Source of the DNA: Leptoclinus maculatus | Taxonomy: Eukaryota; Chordata; Actinopteri; Perciformes; Stichaeidae | Length of the DNA stretch: 64,000 nucleotides | Reading direction: 5' to 3' | Assembly: GCA_032191485.1 (NCBI GenBank) | Contig: JAVDOI010000125.1 | Coordinates: 180,572 to 244,571, forward strand | Part shown: one piece after another, positions 38,201 to 64,000 of the stretch | Layout of the letters: the number at the start of each line of letters is the position of its first letter | Numbering within the stretch: position 1 is the first letter of the stretch | Notes under the pieces: model-generated | The model's database searches: none | Told to the model about the DNA's origin: nothing | What the model saw: the letters and a program-made list of their open reading frames with translations, nothing else | Made by a program: the position numbers and the translations under genes

Positions 38201-38867
38201 GGACGGCCCGTCGCGGCCGCCTTTTTATCCACGGAGCTACGACTCGCCGTCGCTCTCGCCAATCAGGAGGAACCTGCGCCCTTCCTGGTCCGGCGGGCAG
38301 GGGTTGGCTCGGGTTTACCATCCGGGTAGTAACGGGTCGAGGCTCCTGGGCGTTGGGCGCACGGAGGCGGGTCATTACAGCGACGACTCCAACTTCCTCC
38401 CCGGGCTGCCTCGCCGCGTGGTTAGCCAACCCGACGTCAAGTTTCACCTGTCGAGGAGTTCTAACCCCGGCTTTAACCCCGCCTCCGAGTTCCGTCCCCT
38501 TGGTTACTACCCCCACCTGACACGCCCCTCCAGACCCACCTACCTCCCGCTGAACTCCTCCCCTCTGCCCAATCGACCCGCCTCACTTTGCGTGATCGGA
38601 GGAACCTCGGGAAGCTACAGCGACTCGGACCCGGAGGTTTTCTACCCGTACTACTGCCCACCACCACCCCCGCTCCCGCTTGGTAAAATGGCGCGGTCCG
38701 CCGGACTCGCCAGGATGAGATTCTCCTCCGGGAGCCTCCAACTGGACGAGGAGGAAGAGGAGGCGGAGGAAGAGGCGGAGTATAGAGCAGCTAAAGCAAA
38801 AACAGAGTTGAAGGGTGAAGAAGATAAGAAAGAGAAGACTGCAAAGATTACTGAAGTCACTCTGTAG
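29171..38867 (+). CDS. frmd7: FERM domain-containing protein 7 (complete, 12 coding exons)
   Basis: FRMD7 is a cytoskeleton-linked FERM protein that affects neurite outgrowth. Human mutations cause X-linked idiopathic infantile nystagmus. Spliced CDS: 29171-29293, 33762-33866, 33943-33985, 34527-34605, 34684-34781, 35257-35371, 35835-35982, 36293-36388, 36476-36639, 36898-36966, 37280-37355, 37659-38867. All introns are GT-AG and phases agree, giving 774 residues (human about 714). The FERM domain spans about residues 24-310: VVFLDDS, YFGLEF, LLKPLAKQIK, LARKLDMYGIRPHP, IRKLSFKRKHFLIKLH, and WKTCVEYHAFFRLSEEP. A FERM-adjacent segment follows (GSSFRYSGRTQKQLL, RSSPDLLTDVSKQ). The 402-codon last exon is disordered Pro/Ser/Arg-rich, with conserved SEFRPLG and terminal SSGSLQLDEEEE near residue 728. 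The basic N-terminal extension of about 22 residues is absent from the human protein as I recall it. Neighbour stk26 converges from the right, as in mammals. Confidence 0.96.
30186..30957. repeat. (ATCC/ATTT/CATC)n tetra- and heptanucleotide array
   Basis: About 770 bp of CCATCCATC, CATTTATC and CATCATC units in frmd7 intron 1. Longer blocks recur (for example CATTTATCCATCTATC followed by CATCCATTTATC near 30328 and again near 30473), so there is a second-level duplication of about 146 bp. The 275-codon open frame over it is an artefact. Confidence 0.97.
32369..32798 (+). repeat. 0.5-kb interspersed repeat, copy F
   Basis: Nearly complete copy in frmd7 intron 1, from CTAGTGTCCACC through GGGGCGGGGCTACAC and CCAAGATGGCGATGG to TATATACAGTCTATG. 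CTCF-like core CCACCAGGGGGCGAC at 32390-32404. Confidence 0.93.
33140..33400. promoter_or_regulatory. Candidate intronic enhancer or conserved element in frmd7
   Basis: Unique sequence with AGTAATCATC, CAGCTG E-box, CAAGTTAATGAAGG, a G/C-rich palindromic stretch (CCCCCGCCGGGG near 33286-33298, then GAACGCCGGC) and GGTAATTAG. It lies about 360-620 bp upstream of exon 2. Inference only. Confidence 0.25.
33762..33866 (+). CDS. frmd7: frmd7 coding exon 2
   Basis: 35 codons, phase 0, F1 lobe with KLLEKEYFGLEFRHHGGNY. Acceptor CTCTCAG, donor TAC|GTAAGA. Confidence 0.95.
33943..33985 (+). CDS. frmd7: frmd7 coding exon 3
   Basis: 43 bp encoding VWLELLKPLAKQIK plus one base; ends T|GTAAGT. The next exon completes a Tyr codon. 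Confidence 0.93.
34527..34605 (+). CDS. frmd7: frmd7 coding exon 4
   Basis: 79 bp encoding TSDLFFRFIVKFFPPDPGQL and on to SLT, the F1/F2 linker. Acceptor CTCCTGTCAG, donor CAG|GTAACA. Confidence 0.94.
34684..34781 (+). CDS. frmd7: frmd7 coding exon 5
   Basis: 98 bp encoding RYLFALQMKQDLCHGSLTCN and on to LLVSHILQ, F2 lobe. Acceptor TTTGTGTGTAG, donor CAGT|GTAAGC. Confidence 0.94.
35178..35251 (+). repeat. (GT)n directly before frmd7 exon 6 acceptor
   Basis: A 74-bp TG run ending 5 bases before the exon's splice AG (TTGCAG). The acceptor therefore has no normal polypyrimidine tract. Confidence 0.97.
35257..35371 (+). CDS. frmd7: frmd7 coding exon 6
   Basis: 115 bp encoding ELGDYDEELDSHHLEMKQYV through KITKFHRKH, F2 lobe. 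The acceptor follows a UG repeat directly. Donor ACAG|GTACAC. Confidence 0.94.
35397..35742 (+). repeat. 0.5-kb interspersed repeat, copy G (right part)
   Basis: Inserted in frmd7 intron 6, starting only about 26 bp after the exon 6 donor. Carries ACCATAAAGAAGGGGATGC, GATTGACAGGTCGC, CCAAGATGGCGACGG and TATATACAGTCTGTG. Lacks the CTCF-like end. Confidence 0.85.
35835..35982 (+). CDS. frmd7: frmd7 coding exon 7
   Basis: 148 bp encoding RGSSPGDSDIQLLELARKLD, MYGIRPHPAHDGEGMRINLA and VTHSGVLVFQ (end of F2, start of F3). Acceptor TCTGTAG, donor CAG|GTTAGT. Confidence 0.95.
36293..36388 (+). CDS. frmd7: frmd7 coding exon 8
   Basis: 32 codons, phase 0, F3 lobe: GNTKINTFSWGKIRKLSFKR then KHFLIKLHDKVG. 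Donor GGG|GTGAGG. A CTCF-like partial motif CCAGCAGGAGGTGCTG lies in the preceding intron at 36031-36046. Confidence 0.95.
36476..36639 (+). CDS. frmd7: frmd7 coding exon 9
   Basis: 164 bp encoding CKDTLELSMSSRDVCKSFWK, TCVEYHAFFRLSEEPK and LLSCKGSSFRY, the end of F3 and start of the FERM-adjacent region. Confidence 0.96.
36898..36966 (+). CDS. frmd7: frmd7 coding exon 10
   Basis: 69 bp encoding SGRTQKQLLGCMGSGEKKPS then HFE. Acceptor GTGTGTCAG, donor GAGAG|GTGAGA. Confidence 0.93.
37280..37355 (+). CDS. frmd7: frmd7 coding exon 11
   Basis: 76 bp encoding RTYCQSDFDPRQCRSSPDLL and TDVSKQ, matching the human QCRSSPDLLSDVSKQ segment. Donor CAA|GTAAGA. Confidence 0.95.
37659..38867 (+). CDS. 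frmd7: frmd7 coding exon 12 (last)
   Basis: 402 codons plus stop TAG, phase 0. Disordered, Pro/Ser/Arg-rich. It keeps the C-terminal SEFRPLG and SSGSLQLDEE blocks of vertebrate FRMD7, then continues with an acidic Glu-rich stretch and a Lys-rich tail ending TEVTL. Human ends differently (about 14 residues after an acidic run, from memory). Confidence 0.95.
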   Translation: MYEHSHLFTRSGHAMAVCSQDESDPHHRGVDNVDVRGGGAKRSQSSVEVTQRSRPLTQVTPLSPSLHTSTPSPKTRSASTSSVMEDLRGGRIGVQRQAQRLAGVYGNRSRRRPNPQPHPDAAQQLVLLYPNSPAYQYHPILPTFPLVGSSPLNRHPYLSDYVTVSSLERFPQPRRREFVMMDGPSRPPFYPRSYDSPSLSPIRRNLRPSWSGGQGLARVYHPGSNGSRLLGVGRTEAGHYSDDSNFLPGLPRRVVSQPDVKFHLSRSSNPGFNPASEFRPLGYYPHLTRPSRPTYLPLNSSPLPNRPASLCVIGGTSGSYSDSDPEVFYPYYCPPPPPLPLGKMARSAGLARMRFSSGSLQLDEEEEEAEEEAEYRAAKAKTELKGEEDKKEKTAKITEVTL

Positions 38868-38945
38868 ATAAAGACGAAAACAAAAAGGTTCATGATATGA
38901 TCACACTCTACACTGGAAGGATGGTTTTAAAAAATAAGAGACTAG

Positions 38946-38951
38946 AATAAA
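38946..38951 (+). terminator. frmd7: Polyadenylation signal AATAAA for frmd7 (proximal)
   Basis: AATAAA 79 bp after the stop codon. A second AATAAA at 39977-39982 would give a 3' UTR of about 1.1 kb. I cannot tell which is used. Confidence 0.45.
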
Positions 38952-40280
38952 CAAAGACATTGGTTATAATGTGTGTGTAACAGAAGTGTGTTGTTTTTTA
39001 GGTGTACTGGCAGATGAAATGTACTGTTTTTGCCTTGTTTTACTGAAAACCTCAGCTTCTTTACGGGTACAAGCTAGCACATTTTTTAGGATTATTAAAA
39101 TTTCTAAAATGTTATTAATGTACCTCTCCTAGCTTATCATCAAAGGTCCAACAATTTGTTGCAGCCTCGGCCTTACCCACCGACCTGGTTTACAGTTATT
39201 ACTTGGTCGCTTTTTTATATCCCGCCATCAGTTCACTCGTTATTGTATTTCTATAATGTCGATATATTGAATTAATTCAGATTTTTGTGTCTGCATGAAG
39301 TGTAAAACATCATTGCGAAAATTGATTCACCACAAGATGCCACAACATCAGGGCGAAGACATGAGAATCCAACTAATGTGTGGATTCCATGTAGCCGAGT
39401 AGCTAACGCTAGCAGATATCATGACGTCTCATCTGAACACAAACAGCAGGAGCTTAGCTTAATAAAAAATGGATTTCTGTTTTCGACTTTGTTGAAGCAT
39501 CTAGTATTGACGGTCCATAGCTGTATGGGACGCATTATTCAAAATATCCACAAGGATGTTTGTCTCGCAGGTGGAGCAGCTCAATTATATTGCTTTTGCT
39601 CAACTGTCTTTGAAAATTACGTTTTCATTTTTCCGACATTTGGCAGAACATTAACTTTTCTGGCCATATTACCTTGTCCTAAATTCAGTAGACCTGGGAT
39701 TTCTGAACTCACAGGTTGGGAGAGGCAAGAAAGTGCATTTTTAAGAATAAAAATTGGTCAATCGAAGCACGAAAGAACATTTTTAGTATTAAAAATTGGT
39801 CGGACGAGGCAAGAAGTAACATTTTATGTCTTTATTATTAAGTATTGCCGGTTTGAAGCGTACGTAGGTCATTGGATAACTTTATGGTTGCTGTAGCTGG
39901 ATATGTTTGTTATTTTAAATGAATGGTTCGTGTGAATTCTGTAGGAAAATGTGAAGGTTTTTTGGTTTAAAGCACCAATAAAGGAATAAACAAGGAAGGG
40001 AATCATGGTCATATTAATAGAATGCACCAAGACCTACAAATTGAATGAATCTGGTATGTTCTCTACCATTTATCATATCAATGTTGGGTATTTTCACCCA
40101 AGCAATCAGATCATATCGAATTGTTTAAACACATTGTGATAACAGAAAATCAAATACAAGCAAAAAGGTCAATTGACTATAACACACAAAATTTCTAAAA
40201 TTTACATTTATGAAAACTTTCATTCAGAAAAATCGCATTAAAGTAAAGAAAAAACATTGGAAACATGTTCCTCAATCAAA
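38952..40280. other. frmd7/stk26 convergent interval
   Basis: Unique AT-rich DNA between the two 3' ends. The 172-codon frame at 39378-39896 has no domain that I recognise and is probably chance or frmd7 3' UTR. Confidence 0.5.
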
Positions 40281-40288
40281 CTTAAATA

Positions 40289-40294
40289 TTTATT
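40289..40294 (-). terminator. stk26: Candidate polyadenylation signal for stk26
   Basis: AATAAA on the minus strand, giving a 3' UTR of about 1.9 kb. Another AATAAA lies at 40699-40704 (minus). Choice uncertain. Confidence 0.35.
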
Positions 40295-42032
40295 CATAAA
40301 ACTCTAAGTCCCGCTACAAAAAAAAAAAAAAAGAGTACACTTATGTAAATCTTACATCTTTCATTTACATTTCCCCCCTCAACAAGCATTTTCACATCCC
40401 TTATGATATATAAAAAGACAAAAATATACAATGACCAAGTTTTATAGTGTCTTTGGTACAAACTATCAGTAATATCTTTGATTACAGCTCCCTTCATGCT
40501 CTTGAAAAAGGACCTGTGCTACTTTCCTAGGTATTAAAAACAATGTTACACATCAAGCATTTTGTTAAGAATCAACTTTCAACAATGTTTTTCTAAACTC
40601 GATGCATATTGAAAAAGAGAACAGTCATTTCATGAGCAAGTGTAAGACCTTTGTGTGGTTGTCTTACTTGCAGATCCTTGAAAATATTAACTTTTCCTTT
40701 TATTTCCACTGAAATCTTATTCCAATCAGACACTTTTTGAACATCCCAGAATTTAATCTTAACCAACATTTACATCTAGACAAATTAAACCATTCATTTA
40801 TGTTATTTCCTTAAGCTAACGGTTGTACAATGCTACTTGTTGTGTTACCAGACACAAGTAACTCCAGTGATTGTATTCAAACGGCAGCCGTTTGGAACAT
40901 TTAGGTTGTCACTTTATCTTAACAAGCTTAATAAACTTGAGGATCTTAGACATCAAATAGTTTAATTTAGCTAGTTACTTTGAAAACAACTTCACAACAG
41001 TTAGCTAGCAAGCTAGCTTACTTGTTAGCAAGCTACTAGCTGCCTAGCTAGTCTGGTAGCTTCCAAAAATGAGTCAGAAATTTGTCTGGATTTTTGTTAA
41101 ATTGTTGCTTTTACAGTTTAAGAAACGTGAGCATTTTAAACATTTATATGATACATTTAGCGAGTTACTTTAGAAACAGTTAGCCAGCTACTTGTTAGCA
41201 AGCTACTAGCCAGCTGGTAGCTCCCAATAATGAGTCGAAAATGGGTCTGAATTCTTAAAATTGATTTCTTTTAATAGTTTTTTCACCGGGGAAATTAAAA
41301 AGTTCAGATTCCTCAAGTGTGTTCACTTTTAGGGTAGAATGTTTCACCTTGGATGTTCAAAACAATTACCATTTGAATCCATCAGTACAGCTAAAACTTG
41401 TTCCACTGGTGGGTCACATATTTAAAAGCATTTATGATTTCCATTGTTGTAAAACAAACTTTAAAAGTTAAAATGACCAAATATAACCCTGAAAACTTAA
41501 AGTTTCGTGGGACCTCAACTGACTCCCGGGATGAGGGAACTGTAATTTAAAGCATTACTGAAGACAACAAAAAATATGTAATATTGGCATATAATCTGTC
41601 TCAAGTGCTACTGGACGAACATATAAACATCTACAAAGTCAAGACGAGTCGTGACAAAATAACAAAACATACCACTGCTAACTGACGAGAACCCTCTTCT
41701 GTATATTTCTCCGTGTATTTTTCTGTGTACTGTGTACGATTAGAAAATGACTGACTGCATAAATAATCAAGGCACATGATGGTAATTTTAAGAACGTTTA
41801 AATTGGGGACTTAAATTTGCATTAAGTCTGACCAAAAAAAAAAAAGAGAAGTTCGTAAACCTAAAAAGGGGAAACGAAAACCATAAATCCGACCGACAAC
41901 TTTTAAGATTGTTTTTTCAAAACTTTAGACCAGTTGATTAAAAAATTCAGCGAACTCGGGGGAGAAGATAGGTCTTAAACCTGCAGCAGTGAATATATAT
42001 ATATTTATAATCTAGTGTATATATTACATTAG

Positions 42033-42071
<39 letters not shown>

Positions 42072-42217
42072 ATGTGTGTGTGTACAGCGAGGAGACATCG
42101 CACAGCAAATCTCCTCAGTTTTTTCCAAAATGGTCCAGCAGCGTCACCGTACGGAGACACAGTCTCTCTTCACATAACGTTTACTTCCTTTTTCCCCCAA
42201 AAACATTTTGGAGTCCC
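40295..42217 (-). other. stk26: Probable stk26 3' UTR
   Basis: AT-rich, almost free of microsatellites apart from a (GT)n at 42035-42069. That differs from the gene's introns and fits exonic 3' UTR. Contains an imperfect tandem duplication: about 40970-41100 (TTAGCAAGCTACTAGC, later AATGAGTC) recurs at about 41160-41290. Extent is inferred. Confidence 0.4.
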
Positions 42218-60488
<18,271 letters not shown>

Positions 60489-60900
60489 GGTTTACTCCTC
60501 CAGGTGTGTGTTTTCTTCTTCTTCTTCTTCTTCTTCCCCTTCTTCTTCTTCTTCTTCTCTTGATTCCTGCTTTCTTTCTACCTCCTCCTCCTCGAGAGAA
60601 AAAAATAAACTCCAAAAGAAATTCGGGTTAACTTCGACGAAGAAAGTGGAAGAGATGTATCCGATAAGAAGAAGAAAAACAGGGCGGTTTGTTTTTGCAG
60701 TAGAAAAAACAGAGAAATGAACAAACTACAAAACACGACCTGTTGAGAGTCTCTGCAGCAGCAACGCATAAAAAGAAGCGTTGAGCAAAACGAGGAGGAT
60801 GACGAGTGGTTACTGCCTACTTCAGGGGAGGAGCCACAGAGTAGTAAATGACAGCTTCTATACACGAGGAAGTCTACTGACACCTTGTGTTTATATACTG
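60489..60900 (-). promoter_or_regulatory. stk26: stk26 5' UTR and promoter region
   Basis: In transcript sense a (GAA)n-rich stretch (plus-strand TTC at about 60515-60560) lies 30-70 bases before the start codon, probably within the 5' UTR. No TATA box or CpG island is obvious and the start site is not placed. Confidence 0.35.
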
Positions 60901-62030
60901 GCAGCACTTGAAGGGGAAACAATTATTTATATATATTAAATACATGTACATATATAATATTATATATTTATTATATATATATATATTAATATATATTTGT
61001 ATTAATATATGTATGTACAGTCTCTGACATAAGACCTCAAAAAACAAGGGACATGATAAAATAGCAATAAATATAGTAATACTACTTAGTGTAGCAAGTA
61101 GTGAATACATATCTAAATATATAAACACCTAAACATACATGCATATACACTACACATACATACATACATACATGTACACAAACAATAATATTAATAAGAA
61201 GGAGAAACAAACAATAAAATATATATATTATATTATATTTAGTGGATTTTAATAATTGAATAGATAATTTTGCATGTGATGGTTTAAACAACGACAGAAT
61301 CTTTAGTAGTTGTGAAGAGTAAGACAATGTCACTGAGACATCAGTGTTAGTGGTTATTGCACAAATTGTGTGCAGTTGTACTTCCTCTTTCGCACACATG
61401 TGCCAAAAAACATGTGCAATTTACTGGAACGAATGAGGAATTAGGAATTAAAATCAATTGTGAACAAAATAATTGTTCAGAGATTTGGACTTATTGTTTT
61501 GAAAGAAAAAAATTCTCATCGAAGAATTAAACTAATGTGAATGAGAAAACAAATGTAAGAATAAGGAACTAGCAGATTTGCTGTTGTTTTATATAATTGA
61601 AAACTCAATATTTTTGAGTTTCGGGGCTTTTTGTTGGACAACAAAAGGATTCAAGGAGGTATTATTGTCAATATTGTATTGTTGCACAAGTAAAGTTGTA
61701 GCCCCCTCAATCCAGCACACACACACAGACAATGTATACACCAATATTCAAAATATTTAAATAATAATAAAATACAAACAATAAAATAAAGCCATGGATA
61801 CAAAGATAGCTCAAACGGAAGCAATACAAATGGGAAAAACGTATAATTAGTTTAGTATATATTAAGTAAATTATAGTAAAAATGGAAAACTTTGGTTCTA
61901 GAATATTTTAATACAACACACAACATATTCGACCACATATTCATTTTTTTGTCATTTTATAGATCAAGAACAAAAAAAGGCCGTTTTTTAATTGAGTGAA
62001 CTGGCCCTTTAAGAACAACATTCGATTTTC
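60901..62030. other. AT-rich divergent interval between stk26 and the DHHC gene
   Basis: Very AT-rich with (TA)-rich stretches at 60930-61015 and a CATA-rich stretch near 61130-61180. No gene. Confidence 0.6.
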
Positions 62031-62110
62031 TTACGGTCCAGGAAAGCAGCGTCAGGTTTCAGCGTGACGTAACCCGGAAGCGGGAGGAGGGGGGCGGAGC
62101 CCGGAAGAAG
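62031..62110 (+). promoter_or_regulatory. DHHC gene core promoter: CRE, two ETS sites, GC box, YY1 at the ATG
   Basis: TGACGTAA at 62065-62072, CCGGAAG at 62074-62080 and 62101-62107, GGGGCGG at about 62091-62097, and AAGATGGCG spanning the start codon (62108-62116). This is the layout of a TATA-less housekeeping promoter with a short 5' UTR. Confidence 0.65.
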
Positions 62111-63470
<1,360 letters not shown>

Positions 63471-64000
63471 GTGAGTCTCTAAGTTTAACATTTTCTATTT
63501 ACACAAAGTTCATCGTTTTACTGCGAGTAAACCGTTACTGCAACAGTTGAATTTCTTTTACAAAAATTGGCAAACAATGAATCTATATATCCAACATTTT
63601 GCTAAGTTTCCACAAGTGTTACCAACCACGTGCTCTAACTCTATTGAGCTCTACTTCCAGCCTCTCCTCTCCGTGTTCAGCAGCTGTTGGTCTCAATCAT
63701 GACTTCATAGTTTCACTGAGGAGCTCAGAATTTAATGTTTTTAACAGAATCTGTTTAAAGCAAACGGTTTATTTGGGGCAATATTTTAAATGAGACCCAT
63801 AGAATAAGATGTTTTTGATGTGTTCGTTACACATGATGCGTTCAAGGACCGTCGGAAAGATGAAAATCTGCCGATAATTATGTTTTTACAGCTTCTGGCT
63901 GTGATAATCGGTGTAGTTTTGGCGATTGTTTAAAGAAAACATGCTTTAGCTCTTGTGAGGTAGACTCACCTGCGATTACCGTTTACAGCCACAGGTGGCG
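63471..64000 (+). other. DHHC gene intron 3 (5' part)
   Basis: AT-rich. No DHHC-domain exon is recognisable before the window ends. Confidence 0.6.

Noticed and set aside
37834..38893. Minus-strand open frames opposite frmd7 exon 12
   Set aside because: Shadows of the long GC-rich coding exon.
39378..39896. 172-codon plus-strand frame downstream of frmd7
   Set aside because: No recognisable domain, no sign of splicing or conserved motif, and it sits where a frmd7 3' UTR is expected.

Overview
This is nuclear genomic DNA from a ray-finned fish, most likely a spiny-rayed (percomorph) teleost. The evidence is split vertebrate genes with GT-AG introns, very many long (CA/GT)n microsatellites, several interspersed repeats that look like familiar teleost families, and no bacterial or viral gene organisation. 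Most long open frames in the window are translated dinucleotide repeats. Only about 5 kb of the 64 kb is convincingly protein coding.

Four genes can be read. (1) At the left edge, on the minus strand, is the first coding exon of a dachshund-family transcriptional co-regulator, best match dach2 (1308-1987), with a GC-rich promoter to its right. The rest of the gene lies off the left end. (2) On the plus strand, frmd7 (FERM domain protein 7) is complete in 12 coding exons, 29171-38867, giving 774 codons. (3) On the minus strand, stk26 (MST4, a GCKIII Ste20 kinase) is complete in 12 coding exons, from the start codon at 60488 to the stop at 42218, giving 406 codons. It converges tail to tail with frmd7. 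(4) At the right edge, on the plus strand, are the first three coding exons of a DHHC-type palmitoyltransferase (62111-63470). This gene is divergent from stk26 and its catalytic domain lies off the right end. In mammals STK26 and FRMD7 are neighbours on Xq26 and DACH2 is also X-linked, so this is a conserved linkage block.

Between dach2 and frmd7 (about 2.4-28.9 kb) I see no gene. That interval holds microsatellites, two 13-bp minisatellites built on a GTTAC core (4.7-5.2 kb and 22.3-22.8 kb), a GC-rich 75-bp VNTR open on both strands (18.5-19.1 kb), a 39-bp minisatellite, a TAGA array, copies of an unclassified repeat of about 0.5 kb, and two or three unique blocks that could be regulatory elements. 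The large introns of frmd7 and stk26 hold an ATCC array, a 41-bp minisatellite, two related 72-bp arrays, a 241-bp foldback element and more copies of the same 0.5-kb repeat.

The most interesting features are in gene structure. Long UG repeats run directly into 3' splice sites in frmd7, stk26 and the DHHC gene. Exon 10 of stk26 lies between complementary (UG)n and (AC)n tracts. A recent 95-bp tandem duplication has copied the end of stk26 exon 3 together with its 5' splice site. The 0.5-kb interspersed repeat carries a CTCF-like core, so its copies could scatter candidate insulator sites through the locus. No new enzymatic or defence system is visible.
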